64,000 bases of DNA, from positions 1 to 64,000 of the forward strand of contig MHEE01000014.1 in assembly GCA_001805105.1 (NCBI GenBank), written 5' to 3'. How positions within the stretch are numbered: the stretch's first letter is position 1; every line of letters begins with the position of its first letter. Both the position numbers and the translations under genes were made by a program. This stretch comes from Nitrospirae bacterium GWF2_44_13. GTDB taxonomy: Bacteria > Nitrospirota > Thermodesulfovibrionia > Thermodesulfovibrionales > UBA1546. The notes under the pieces were generated by a model. The model was not told where the DNA came from and searched no databases. It saw nothing but the letters and a program-made list of their open reading frames with translations. Of the stretch, positions 10,595 through 19,542 are shown in pieces.

Positions 10595-11743
10595 ATGTTC
10601 TCTGAATCACTCATCCGCCTTAAAGAAAAAAACCTCATGCGTGAGATTAAAAACCGCAATTCCCCACAGGGTTCAAGGATATTAATAGACGGGGAAAACT
10701 ACATAAATTTTTCGTCAAACGACTATCTCGGGCTTGCAAACCACCCTCATGTGATTGAATCAGCGCAGAAAGTTATTGCGACATTCGGTTTCGGCTCAGG
10801 CGCATCAAGGCTTCTCTGCGGCGGAAGCATTCTTCACGATGAACTTGAAAAAAAGACAGCAGAATTCAAGGGAACAGAATCAGCCCTTATCTTTAATTCA
10901 GGCTATTCGGCAAATACAGGGATAATCCCTGCAATTGCTGATGAAGGAGATGTGATATTCAGCGATGAACTCAACCATGCAAGCATAGTTGACGGATGCA
11001 GGCTGAGCAAGGCAAAGAAAATAATTTACAGGCACAAAGACATAGGGCATCTGTCAGAACTGATAAAAAAGGAAAATACAGCGCGGAAAATAGTTATTAC
11101 TGACTCCGTCTTCAGCATGGACGGCGACATCGCTCCATTAAAAGAGATTTATGATCTTTGTGTAACTCTTAACTATTCACTTTCTACTCCTAACTTTCTA
11201 CTCTATATAGACGACGCTCACGGCACAGGTGTTCTTGGAAGCGGGAAAGGCGCACTCGCACATTTTGGCATAAAGCCGGAGCCGTGGATTATACAGATGG
11301 GAACTTTCTCAAAGGCACTGGGTTCATTCGGAGCATTCGCTGCCGGAAGCAAAAGCACGATAGAGTGGCTACTGAACACTGCAAGAAGTTTTATATTTTC
11401 CACAGCCCTGCCTTCATGCGCTGCTGCAGCCTCAATTGCCGCATTAGAGGTTATAGAAAGAGAACCTGATATTCTTAACAAGCTGTGGTCAAACAGGGAA
11501 CAGGCTGTTCACGGAATTATAAAGCTCGGTTACGATATTATGGGCAGCGAAACACCCATAACCCCTGTCAGGACAGGAACAGTTGAAGAAGCTCTGCGGA
11601 TATCACGGCACCTAATGAAAAACGGCATCTTTGCGCCTGCAATAAGGCCGCCGTCTGTAAAAGAGCCCCGGATAAGAATAACAGTGACAGCCGCTCATAC
11701 CGCTGAAGATATTGAGAGCCTTATAAAGGCATTATCATTGTGA
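10595..11743 (+). CDS. bioF: 8-amino-7-oxononanoate synthase
   Basis: 382 residues. PLP-dependent alpha-oxoamine synthase joining pimeloyl-ACP/CoA and alanine in biotin synthesis. Seen: GSGASRLLCGG, FNSGYSANTG, DDAHGTGVLG, and the PLP lysine Lys240 in TFSKALGSFG. Residues about 190-202 (including LNYSLSTPNF) come from a heptamer array and make the PL..DDAHG interval about 7 residues longer than in typical BioF. This is a tolerated surface insertion, judging from intact flanking motifs. Divergent from the atp operon. Confidence 0.93.
   Translation: MFSESLIRLKEKNLMREIKNRNSPQGSRILIDGENYINFSSNDYLGLANHPHVIESAQKVIATFGFGSGASRLLCGGSILHDELEKKTAEFKGTESALIFNSGYSANTGIIPAIADEGDVIFSDELNHASIVDGCRLSKAKKIIYRHKDIGHLSELIKKENTARKIVITDSVFSMDGDIAPLKEIYDLCVTLNYSLSTPNFLLYIDDAHGTGVLGSGKGALAHFGIKPEPWIIQMGTFSKALGSFGAFAAGSKSTIEWLLNTARSFIFSTALPSCAAAASIAALEVIEREPDILNKLWSNREQAVHGIIKLGYDIMGSETPITPVRTGTVEEALRISRHLMKNGIFAPAIRPPSVKEPRIRITVTAAHTAEDIESLIKALSL
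11163..11204. repeat. Heptamer array inside bioF
   Basis: Units TAACTCT, TAACTAT, TCACTTT, CTACTCC, TAACTTT, CTACTCT. Six degenerate 7-bp units in frame in bioF. Confidence 0.8.
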
Positions 11744-11755
11744 TATGCTTATAAT

Positions 11756-12754
11756 ATGCCTGAGCTCAGATTAAACCTTATAACAAGAGAGTGGGTAATA
11801 ATCGCAACCGAGCGGGCAAAACGGCCTAATGAATTCCGCCAGAAAAGAGACAAGAAATATCTGCCTGACCATGACAAAAACTGCCCTTTCTGCCCCGGCA
11901 ATGAAGACAAAACCCCCGGAGAAATAATGAAGGTGTCCTCTGACGGGAGTTGGAAGATAAGGGTAACGCCCAATAAATTTTCCGCGCTGAGCTTTGAAGG
12001 AGAAAGAAAGCGGATAAACGAAGGCTTGAAACATCTTGTCACCGGAGTCGGAAGGCACGAAGTAATAATAGAGTCAGCCCTCCACAACACTCCGACAGCG
12101 CTTATGCCTGTAGCGGATGCAGCTGATATTTTAAGGATATACAAAAACCGCTTTCTTGACATCTATAACGATCCCAGAATTGAGCATGTAATAATCTTCA
12201 AAAACAACGGGGAGAAGGCAGGCACATCAATCGAACATGCCCATTCACAGATTGTAGGCACGCCTGTAACGCCGATGCAGGTAAGGGACAGAATAGATGA
12301 GACAACAAGATATTTTAACAATACCGGAGGATGCCTGATGTGCGCTACTGTGAGGTCCGAACTTTCAGAGGGCAGGCGGATAATATTGGATACAAACCAT
12401 TTTGTGACATTCATTCCTTATGCGGCGCTGTCTCCGTTTCACACATGGATATTCCCCAAAAAGCATAGTGCATCTTTCGGAGACATAAGCGATGAGGAAA
12501 TAGCTGACCTCGCATATAATCTAAAAACAGCACTCTCTAAGATTTATCACGGACTGGATAACCCTGACTACAACTATGTCATACGCTCGGAAAGCCCGAA
12601 GGAAAGCGGCTCCGAATATTTTCACTGGTATCTGAGCATTGTACCGAGGGTAATTCAGGCAGCAGGATTTGAACTCGGCTCAGGCATGTATATAAACACG
12701 TCCCTGCCTGAAGAGATTGCAGAGTTCCTAAGAAAAGTTAAAACTGATTCCTAA
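11756..12754 (+). CDS. galT: Galactose-1-phosphate uridylyltransferase-like protein
   Basis: 332 residues of the GalT branch of the HIT superfamily. Two zinc-type pairs (NCPFCPGN near residue 43 and CLMCAT near 198), the nucleotide-binding segment TSIEHAHSQIVGTP, and the second half motifs FHTWIFPK and EYFHWYLSI are visible. Active-site HAHSQ replaces the enterobacterial HPHGQ, as is common in bacterial homologues that may act on UDP- or ADP-sugars. A TATAAT abuts the start codon. It lies 12 bp after bioF but is functionally unrelated. Confidence 0.82.
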   Translation: MPELRLNLITREWVIIATERAKRPNEFRQKRDKKYLPDHDKNCPFCPGNEDKTPGEIMKVSSDGSWKIRVTPNKFSALSFEGERKRINEGLKHLVTGVGRHEVIIESALHNTPTALMPVADAADILRIYKNRFLDIYNDPRIEHVIIFKNNGEKAGTSIEHAHSQIVGTPVTPMQVRDRIDETTRYFNNTGGCLMCATVRSELSEGRRIILDTNHFVTFIPYAALSPFHTWIFPKKHSASFGDISDEEIADLAYNLKTALSKIYHGLDNPDYNYVIRSESPKESGSEYFHWYLSIVPRVIQAAGFELGSGMYINTSLPEEIAEFLRKVKTDS

Positions 12755-12767
12755 TGCCTGTCTTTAT

Positions 12768-13529
12768 CTACACAAATTTACCAAGAATATCGTAAACACT
12801 TTTTATTGCTGGTGAATCCTCCGGCAGTTCCACAATGGCTTTGCCCTGAAGGTCATACTGAAAAACATTCTTATCCTGAGGAACAACACCGGCAACTTCA
12901 AGCCCGAGAGACTCGGCAAGCTTTTTGAGTTCATCGCCTTCATCGCCTGTTACCCTGTTGATTATCAGCATATGCTTATCAATATCAAGGTCAAGCTCTT
13001 TTACAAGGTCTGCAATCCTTTTTGCTGTTTTGATGCCCCTTACAGTCGGGTCGCTTATTATCAGCAGCAGATCAACCTTATGCGTAGTCCTCCTGCTAAG
13101 ATGCTCCATTCCGGCCTCGTTGTCTATAACAACATAGGTATAAGTCTCTGAGAGTTTGTCAGTATATTTTCTGATTATATTGTTTGCAGCGCAGTAACAG
13201 CCGGGGCCCTCAGGCCTTCCCATCACCATCAAATCAAAACCCTTTGCCTCTATAACTGACTGCTGAACCTGATAGTCAAAGAGCTGTTCCATTGACATGT
13301 CGCCGGGCCTTTTTGTTCCGCCTCTTATTGTCTGGAGCGATTCCTCCCTCAGATGCCCGATAGTTGCATGGACATCAACACCCAATGCCTCATTCAGGCA
13401 GGAATTGCTGTCAGCATCAACTGCAAGCACGGCCTTTTTCTTTTTTTCAACGAGATACTTGACAGTCAGCGCAGATATGCTCGTTTTGCCTGTCCCGCCT
13501 TTTCCTGCAAGTGCAATCACAAACGCCAT
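12768..13529 (-). CDS. cooC: CooC-type nickel-insertion ATPase (CO dehydrogenase maturation)
   Basis: 253 residues of the MinD/ParA-like P-loop family, with deviant Walker A GKGGTGKT at 9-16 and switch residues AVDADSN. The Cys-Tyr-Cys at 111-113 (GPGCYCAANN) matches the CooC/AcsF metal site between the two protomers. These ATPases help load nickel into carbon monoxide dehydrogenase. No CODH gene is in the window, so the target must be elsewhere; the Ni/Co transporter at 32.8-35.8 kb may supply the metal. Good Shine-Dalgarno GGAGGT. Confidence 0.85.
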   Translation of the reverse strand: MAFVIALAGKGGTGKTSISALTVKYLVEKKKKAVLAVDADSNSCLNEALGVDVHATIGHLREESLQTIRGGTKRPGDMSMEQLFDYQVQQSVIEAKGFDLMVMGRPEGPGCYCAANNIIRKYTDKLSETYTYVVIDNEAGMEHLSRRTTHKVDLLLIISDPTVRGIKTAKRIADLVKELDLDIDKHMLIINRVTGDEGDELKKLAESLGLEVAGVVPQDKNVFQYDLQGKAIVELPEDSPAIKSVYDILGKFV

Positions 13530-13574
13530 TCAAAAACCTCCGTAACATTCTTTATATATACTTTAGCACATACA

Positions 13575-13745
13575 GGCTTTACCGATGCTACGCTTGTGGT
13601 TCTGGCTGAAGAGGCTGATATTGATGAGATTTTTACGCTTGATATGAGGGGCTTTCAGGCATACCGGATTCATGGAAAAAAATCATTTAAAATCTGGCCG
13701 ACCTCAATCCGCCTAAAATTAAAATTCTTATCCTGCTTTTTCTAA
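13575..13745 (+). pseudogene. C-terminal remnant of a PIN-domain (VapC-type) toxin
   Basis: In the frame from 13575 one reads GFTDATLVVLAEEADIDEIF followed by TLDMRGFQAYR, the pattern of the last third of VapC PIN domains (conserved Asp in the TDA and TLD motifs). No start codon or N-terminal part is present: upstream lies the cooC start region on the other strand. The last residues are not family-like and the frame ends within the hicA-like stop region. Read as a decayed toxin fragment. Confidence 0.55.
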
Positions 13746-13970
13746 AAGCTCAAAGAATTTTTCTCTGGTTATTCCCGCAGTTGTCATGTTAGTGCGTATA
13801 TGCGTAACAGGGACAAGTCTTGGGCTGGTTTTAATAACCAAAGGCCTTTTAATTCCTGCCTTTGTCATTATGATATGATCTCCCTTTTTCCTTTTGACGA
13901 CAAAACCATCAAGTTCGAAAATCTTTATTAGGGTTTCATAATGGAGGGGGATAATTTTATGCTCAGGCAT
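13728..13970 (-). CDS. HicA-like toxin
   Basis: 80 residues: FELDGFVVKRKKGDHIIMTK is the dsRBD-like fold with the His of the mRNA-interferase active site, and the end (THIRTNMTTAGITREKFFELL) matches the helix that follows. It comes 3 bp after the HicB-like gene, in the antitoxin-first order. It probably cleaves mRNA when free of its partner. Divergent member of the family, so the call is by pattern. Confidence 0.7.
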   Translation of the reverse strand: MPEHKIIPLHYETLIKIFELDGFVVKRKKGDHIIMTKAGIKRPLVIKTSPRLVPVTHIRTNMTTAGITREKFFELLEKAG

Positions 13971-13973
13971 GTC

Positions 13974-14240
13974 TTATACAGCGAGGGCAAGGTTTTCTTC
14001 AATAATAGGTTTTCTTGATTCCCATGAATTGTTGATTTTTGAAAAGCCGGACTCTTCCAATACTTCTTCCAGCGTGCCCATAGTTTCACATTCTTCAATA
14101 AAAGCTCCGACTGCTTCTTTGAGGGATTTCTTCGCTTCATCTACAGTTTCGCCAAAGCTGGAGACATTCAATTCAGGCGATAATGCCACATAAGCATCGC
14201 CTTCTTTAAATATCTCAACTCTTACAGATATATCCATCAT
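13974..14240 (-). CDS. HicB-like antitoxin
   Basis: 88 residues. The N-terminal RNase-H-like partial domain reads VRVEIFKEGDAYVALSPELN, followed by SSFGETVDEAKKSLKEAVGAF, as in the HicB/UPF0150 family. No separate C-terminal DNA-binding domain is obvious. It pairs with the HicA-like gene directly downstream. A GAGGTG Shine-Dalgarno precedes the start. Confidence 0.75.
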   Translation of the reverse strand: MMDISVRVEIFKEGDAYVALSPELNVSSFGETVDEAKKSLKEAVGAFIEECETMGTLEEVLEESGFSKINNSWESRKPIIEENLALAV

Positions 14241-14333
14241 AATTCACCTCCACTCTTAATTGCTATTTTAGCACACTTTTAAATATGTATAATTAAGATT
14301 TTTCTCAAGCTTCGTCCGTATCTCCTCACTCCC

Positions 14334-16718
14334 TCACCAGACCTCAAAAAGCCTCTTTATATTCTTTATCTCTCCTGCAAGGTTTCTTGTCTTTGAAAAC
14401 ATAAAGTCCCTGTATGTTTTGACATGAAGCTGGCCGTCCTTTTCCGTTATCTTTACGGCTCCATTCATGTCCGTGCGGTATATTTTTGCGCCTTCAAGCA
14501 TTTCAAGCGTATCCTGATGCGGATGGCCGAAGGCATTGTCCCTTCCTGCGCTTATCACTGCTATCTCAGGAGATACAACATCATAGAAGGGTTTATACGC
14601 TGAGGTACTTCCGCCGTGATGCGGGACTTTAACAACATCACTCTTAAGCCATTTGCCAAGATGGATTATATCCTCTTCAGCCTCTTCTTCAATATCCCCT
14701 GTGAATAAGAATGATTTATTTCTGCCTTCTATCTTTAACACCAAAGAACTGTTGTTTCCCCCGTTATCGCTGTCGCTGCTCATAGTATAAAATTCCCGGT
14801 ATGGATGAAACACATACATCTTATATCCTTTCCCCTCAACAACATCGCCCCTCTCAAGAATCCTGCGAACTATGCCCGTGCTGTTTCCTTCCTGATAAAT
14901 AATGCGTCCGCTGTCCCACAATTCTTTAACTCCGAATCGCCTTTTCAGGTAATCAGCTCCTCCTGCATGGTCAGAATCTGCATGTGAAAGAACAAGGGCG
15001 TCTATGCTTTTTATGCCGAAGTATTTCAAAAATGCAGAAACTTCGCGCCCGTTTTTCCCTGTATCCATCACAACAACTTTTTTATCAGGAAGTTCTATTA
15101 CTGCTCCGTCTCCCTGCCCGACGTCAAGATACGTGATTCCCATTTCGCCGCCTCTTAAAAAGATATGCGCCGATAAATAGGCTATCATCAGGAGAGAAGT
15201 GATTACAGGGACCAGTTTCTTCTTGCTTACGAAAAAATAAAAAACAAATCCCGCATAAAAGATTATTACTGCAAACAGGGGGAATGCGGGAATCTTTATA
15301 TCTGAAAACGGTAATTCCGCCATAAATCTCACGGAATAGGCAGTAATGTCAGTTACTGTCTTTACTAGAGAGCCGAACATATAATGCCCTGTAAAAAGAA
15401 ATATGCAAGACGATAACAGCGACAGCGGCAAGAGCACAAAACCTATCAGCGGCGTGATTAAGAGATTGGACAGCGGGGATATAATGGAAAAATAATGAAA
15501 GTGATACGCAACCAGAGGCGCTGTTCCCAGAGAGGCTGCAAGCGTAAGCAAGACAGAAGCCCGCAGTATTCTGAGTGCAGAGGCGAAAAAACGCAGCAGG
15601 ATTTTTTGTTCTTCTGCGCCTTTGCTATCCTGCGCTTCCAGATTTTCCTCGTCCTTTTCATAATCTATTGAACCCCCTATAAACAGCACTGCAATGAATG
15701 AAAGCTGAAAAGAAAGGCTGAACAGAGCCTCCGGATTCCACAAGACAATAACAAAAGCGGCAAACAAGAGCGAATTAAGCCAGAATCTTTTTCTGCCTAT
15801 CAAAAGCCCTATGAGAAACAGGCTTATCATTATAAAAGACCTCACTGCCGGAATGCTCCATCCTGAAAGAGCAAGATATGCAAGCATGAACGGAAGGCTC
15901 AGGGCCGCTGCTCCCTGAGACGGCGTGAAGTAGAGTGTAATCCTCTGGAGCCAACTGTACGGCAGAAATTTTATTACAAACCTGAATAAACCGAACAGGA
16001 GAACAGAGAAGATTCCGAAATGCGTGCCTGAAATGCTTAAGATATGCGCAAGCCCCGTTGAGTTAAAGGCATCTTTCAACCCCTCGCTCATATTGCTTCT
16101 CTGCCCTGTGGTTATGGCAGAAACAAGTGCGCCCGAATCAGCGCTAAAGTTCTCTGTAACATATCTGTTAAGTCTTGCCCTTGCATCTTCAAACACTGCC
16201 CATATATTTTTTTTGCCGCCTCTTAAGTCTTTGACTTCAATCAGGTTTGCATAGAGATTGTTGTTTTCGGCCATTCCGGGATTGAACTTTCTATGGTCCC
16301 TGCCTATCTTGACTGCTATCTCATACCCCGAGCGGCTCGGGGCTTTAAACTCCGCATCTGAAAAAATAAAAATATCTTTTCCCTCAATCTCTTTTAATGC
16401 CTTCCCTGTTTCCTCGTCTGCTGCCGAGCTTACATGAAACTCCTGAATAAATTTCCCTGTTGATGCCGCAACTGCACCTGGACTGAACTCCCCTGATACG
16501 ATTATTTCTTTTCCCCTGATATTGGAAAAATCAGTCTCAGGCGCATATCTGAAAAAGGCATATAAAACTCCGAAAGCAAGGACAGGAATCAAGAGGTATC
16601 TTTTCTTAAAAATCAGGCCGGCAAGAAACAGAAAAAATATGATACTGCTTGTGTAAGGAAAATAATGTAATGAATAAAATAAAATGACGCCAGCAAGAAA
16701 TGCGATGAAAAATGCCAT
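14334..16718 (-). CDS. comEC: DNA internalisation protein ComEC/Rec2
   Basis: 794 residues with the full ComEC order: N-terminal hydrophobic segments and a soluble DUF4131-like domain, the multi-spanning Competence domain (GLAHILSISGTHFGIFSVLL) and a C-terminal metallo-beta-lactamase domain (LDVGQGDGAVIELP, LSHADSDHAGG, VPHHGGSTSAY). It forms the inner-membrane channel for single-stranded DNA in natural transformation. The palindrome at 16326-16342 lies inside the gene and encodes APSRSGY. With pilB and pilC at 46-49 kb this hints at DNA uptake ability. Confidence 0.93.
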   Translation of the reverse strand: MAFFIAFLAGVILFYSLHYFPYTSSIIFFLFLAGLIFKKRYLLIPVLAFGVLYAFFRYAPETDFSNIRGKEIIVSGEFSPGAVAASTGKFIQEFHVSSAADEETGKALKEIEGKDIFIFSDAEFKAPSRSGYEIAVKIGRDHRKFNPGMAENNNLYANLIEVKDLRGGKKNIWAVFEDARARLNRYVTENFSADSGALVSAITTGQRSNMSEGLKDAFNSTGLAHILSISGTHFGIFSVLLFGLFRFVIKFLPYSWLQRITLYFTPSQGAAALSLPFMLAYLALSGWSIPAVRSFIMISLFLIGLLIGRKRFWLNSLLFAAFVIVLWNPEALFSLSFQLSFIAVLFIGGSIDYEKDEENLEAQDSKGAEEQKILLRFFASALRILRASVLLTLAASLGTAPLVAYHFHYFSIISPLSNLLITPLIGFVLLPLSLLSSCIFLFTGHYMFGSLVKTVTDITAYSVRFMAELPFSDIKIPAFPLFAVIIFYAGFVFYFFVSKKKLVPVITSLLMIAYLSAHIFLRGGEMGITYLDVGQGDGAVIELPDKKVVVMDTGKNGREVSAFLKYFGIKSIDALVLSHADSDHAGGADYLKRRFGVKELWDSGRIIYQEGNSTGIVRRILERGDVVEGKGYKMYVFHPYREFYTMSSDSDNGGNNSSLVLKIEGRNKSFLFTGDIEEEAEEDIIHLGKWLKSDVVKVPHHGGSTSAYKPFYDVVSPEIAVISAGRDNAFGHPHQDTLEMLEGAKIYRTDMNGAVKITEKDGQLHVKTYRDFMFSKTRNLAGEIKNIKRLFEVW
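16326..16342. repeat. Palindrome CCCCGAG-CGG-CTCGGGG inside comEC
   Basis: Perfect inverted repeat, one of three copies of CCCCGAG-N3-CTCGGGG in the window (others at 27451 and 41468). Here it is coding sequence. Confidence 0.75.
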
Positions 16719-16734
16719 TCTTAATCCATATTAC

Positions 16735-18078
16735 TTATAAATATTCTCTCACAACTTTTGCGATTCCATTCCCCAGCTTCTCTATCAATCGTCTCTCTTT
16801 ACCCTCAACCATCACTCTTATCTTCGGCTCCGTGCCTGACGGCCTTACAAGTATCCTGCCGTTGCCGGCGAGTCTTTCCTCCGCCTTCCTGATTGCTGCG
16901 CCTATTTCAGGGATTGATTTAAGGTCCTTTCTCTTTTCTGTCTCAATATTTATGAGAATCTGAGGATACAGCGTTATATCAGATACAAGTTTGGAGAAAG
17001 GCTTGCCTCTTTTCCTCATCAGATAAAGCACATGGAGAGCTGTTATAGGCCCGTCTCCTGTTGTATTGTAATCAGAGAATATTATATGCCCGGACTGTTC
17101 TCCTCCAAAGTTATATCCGCCTGCACGCATCTTCTCGGCAACAAACCTGTCTCCGACCTTTGTCCTTATAAATTTAATCCCATTCCTTGCAAGATAATGC
17201 TCAAGCCCAAGGTTGCTCATAACCGTGGAGACAACTGTATTGCCTTTAAGCCTTCCTTCTCTCTTAAACTCTCTCGCGCATATCCCTATAATCTGATCTC
17301 CGTCAACGATTCTGCCTTTTTCATCGCAGAATATTGTCCTGTCAGCATCGCCGTCATGCGCAATGCCGACATGAGCCCTGTGCTGCCTGACAGCCTTCTG
17401 AAGCATTTCAGTATAGAGCGCCCCGCAGCCGTCATTAATATTACTGCCGTCAGGCTTATCGTTTATCACTATAACTTCAGCTCCGAGTTCACGCAGAACC
17501 CACGGTGTTGTTTTATACGCAGCGCCGTTTGCGCAGTCAACAACAACTTTTATCCCTTCAAGTGTCACGCCTTTGGGCACGGTTGATTTTATATATTCAA
17601 TATACCTGCCTGTTGCATCATCAAGCCTGTATGCCTTCCCTATATCAGAACCGGAAGGCCTTTTTGTGCCAAGCCCGTCATCCACCACAAGCTCTTCTAT
17701 GCTCTTTTCTATTTCATCGGGAAGCTTGAACCCGTCAGATGAAAAAAACTTTATTCCGTTATCCTCGTAAGGATTATGCGATGCCGATATCACAATTCCT
17801 GCATCAAGCCTCAAAGCCCTTGTAAGAAATGCCACTCCGGGAGTCGGTATAGGCCCGACAAGCGTTACATTCATCCCCATTGAGCAAATCCCCGAGGTAA
17901 GGGCGCTCTCTATCATATACCCTGAAAGCCTCGTGTCCTTTCCTATCAGAACCATATTCCTGCCGTGCTTTTTCCTCAGAACCTTAGCTGCTGCCATTCC
18001 TATCCTGAGCACATTTTCAGGAGTCATGGGATGCTTATTTACCCTGCCTCTTATGCCGTCTGTACCGAAAAGTTTCAT
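16735..18078 (-). CDS. glmM: Phosphoglucosamine mutase
   Basis: 447 residues. Catalytic Ser100 lies in VISASHNPYEDNG, the Mg site is DGDADRTIF, the sugar-binding loop GEQSGHI and the phosphate-binding end RPSGTEPKIRVM are present. It interconverts GlcN-6-P and GlcN-1-P for UDP-GlcNAc, feeding peptidoglycan and LPS. It is downstream of cdaA and cdaR in the widely conserved cdaA-cdaR-glmM order, where GlmM can inhibit the diadenylate cyclase. Confidence 0.97.
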   Translation of the reverse strand: MKLFGTDGIRGRVNKHPMTPENVLRIGMAAAKVLRKKHGRNMVLIGKDTRLSGYMIESALTSGICSMGMNVTLVGPIPTPGVAFLTRALRLDAGIVISASHNPYEDNGIKFFSSDGFKLPDEIEKSIEELVVDDGLGTKRPSGSDIGKAYRLDDATGRYIEYIKSTVPKGVTLEGIKVVVDCANGAAYKTTPWVLRELGAEVIVINDKPDGSNINDGCGALYTEMLQKAVRQHRAHVGIAHDGDADRTIFCDEKGRIVDGDQIIGICAREFKREGRLKGNTVVSTVMSNLGLEHYLARNGIKFIRTKVGDRFVAEKMRAGGYNFGGEQSGHIIFSDYNTTGDGPITALHVLYLMRKRGKPFSKLVSDITLYPQILINIETEKRKDLKSIPEIGAAIRKAEERLAGNGRILVRPSGTEPKIRVMVEGKERRLIEKLGNGIAKVVREYL

Positions 18079-18113
18079 CTTTCTCTCCGCATGATTAAAA
18101 ATTATGAAAATCC

Positions 18114-18141
18114 ATTAATTTTTAATTTCGAACTTTGAACT
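18114..18141. repeat. Heptamer array at the 3' end of cdaR
   Basis: Units ATTAATT, TTTAATT, TCGAACT, TTGAACT. It encodes the last residues of the CdaR protein and covers its stop codon. Confidence 0.65.
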
Positions 18142-18777
18142 CTTTTTTATAACAACCTTTACACTGACTTCCTGCATATCAGTCCTTATATCCCTGCCGG
18201 CTGTATCAATGCGCACAGTCTGCGTAAAAGTTTTATCGGCGTCTGAAATATCAACAGGCTCGGTCCTCAGAAATTTTACTTTGCCTGTCTCTGTTCTTAC
18301 TCCCTCAATAGCCAACTCCTTAGGCAAAACCTCTACAGAACTCACAACAAACCCTTCCTTGGGACTACCGGCCCTGATTGCATGGACAGGCACGGTCTTA
18401 ATAATCGTCTCTTCCAGCACAATCCATACAGACGAAGGGGTTATGCCTATAATGTTAATTGTAGGAGGGATTTCAACATCGTCCTTGTTTATATAGTATA
18501 TCCCCTTCCCTTTTTTGGCCTTGCTCAAATCCACATGAACTCTTACATCAGACGGCTTCATATTCCTGAGAATTCTATCCTGTCCTTTCAAACTCACATT
18601 TACAGATTTCACTCCATGCTTAATACTCTCAAGCCCCTGCGGTATATTTTTGAGTTCCATAGGAACGTTAATTGATATCTCAGACTGTCCCTTTGAGATA
18701 ACAAAAAACCACAGGATTATTGCCATGATAACCGCAGTAACTTTCAATCCGAAATTCTCAAGCAATCGCCCTCTCAT
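18115..18777 (-). CDS. cdaR: YbbR-domain protein, CdaA regulator
   Basis: 220 residues: a short cytoplasmic N-terminus, one membrane helix (VTAVIMAIILWFFVIS) and two or more extracytoplasmic YbbR repeats (INVPMELKNIPQGLE, IIKTVPVHAIRAGSPKEGF). It is thought to tune c-di-AMP production by CdaA at the membrane. Overlaps cdaA by 4 bp. The C-terminal codons are formed by a heptamer array. Confidence 0.88.
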   Translation of the reverse strand: MRGRLLENFGLKVTAVIMAIILWFFVISKGQSEISINVPMELKNIPQGLESIKHGVKSVNVSLKGQDRILRNMKPSDVRVHVDLSKAKKGKGIYYINKDDVEIPPTINIIGITPSSVWIVLEETIIKTVPVHAIRAGSPKEGFVVSSVEVLPKELAIEGVRTETGKVKFLRTEPVDISDADKTFTQTVRIDTAGRDIRTDMQEVSVKVVIKKSSKFEIKN

Positions 18778-19541
18778 TGCGCCGCCTTCTTCTTTGATGT
18801 GAACATATCCGTTAATATATCACGGAGAGTCCCCATGTCAATATGGGTTTCAAGCTTTCCAGCGGAAGCCATAGAGATGTTGCCTGTTTCTTCAGAAACT
18901 ATAATAGCAACCGCATCTGTTTCTTCTGTAAGCCCGAGGCCCGCCCTGTGCCTTGTGCCCATGGCTTTATCAACCTCAGAGCTGAGCATTATAGGAAGAA
19001 AACAGCCTGCCGCGACAATCCTGTTCCCTTTTATAACAACCGCTCCGTCGTGTATCGGAGATGAAGGATGAAAGATGCTGAGAAGTATTTCACGCGTAAC
19101 CCTTGCATCAAGCGATGTGCCTATCTCAACAAATTCATTCAGGCTTGTCTCACGCTCAATGACAATCAGTGCGCCAATCTTTCTGTTTGCAAGGGCAACT
19201 GAAGCCTTGACTATCTCTTCCAGAGATTTAAGTTCCTCAGCGGAAGTGAATGACTGCAGAAACGGCGTCTCACCCATACGCGCAAGCGCCCTTCTAATCT
19301 CAGGCTGGAAAAGCACTATAAGCGCTATAACTATCTGAGCCCAGAAACTCTGTATAATCCAGTCCACTGTGTAAAGTCCTGTATAGCCTGAAAGGAGAGA
19401 GGCAAGCAGCAGCACCCCGATACCTATAAGCATCTGAACAGCCCTTGTGCCTTTTATAAAAAGAAGCAGACGGTAAAACAAGAGGGACACGAGAATAATG
19501 TCCAGAATATCCTGCCACCTTAATTGCCTGAATATTTCCAC
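18774..19541 (-). CDS. cdaA: Membrane diadenylate cyclase CdaA
   Basis: 255 residues. Three N-terminal membrane helices (about 13-80) precede the DisA_N catalytic domain with the two signatures DGA (165-167) and RHR (197-199, GTRHRAGLGLTEETD). It makes cyclic di-AMP from two ATP, which controls K+ uptake and wall balance in many bacteria. It starts 1 bp after the deaminase gene. Confidence 0.95.
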   Translation of the reverse strand: MEIFRQLRWQDILDIILVSLLFYRLLLFIKGTRAVQMLIGIGVLLLASLLSGYTGLYTVDWIIQSFWAQIVIALIVLFQPEIRRALARMGETPFLQSFTSAEELKSLEEIVKASVALANRKIGALIVIERETSLNEFVEIGTSLDARVTREILLSIFHPSSPIHDGAVVIKGNRIVAAGCFLPIMLSSEVDKAMGTRHRAGLGLTEETDAVAIIVSEETGNISMASAGKLETHIDMGTLRDILTDMFTSKKKAAQ

Positions 19542-19542
19542 T

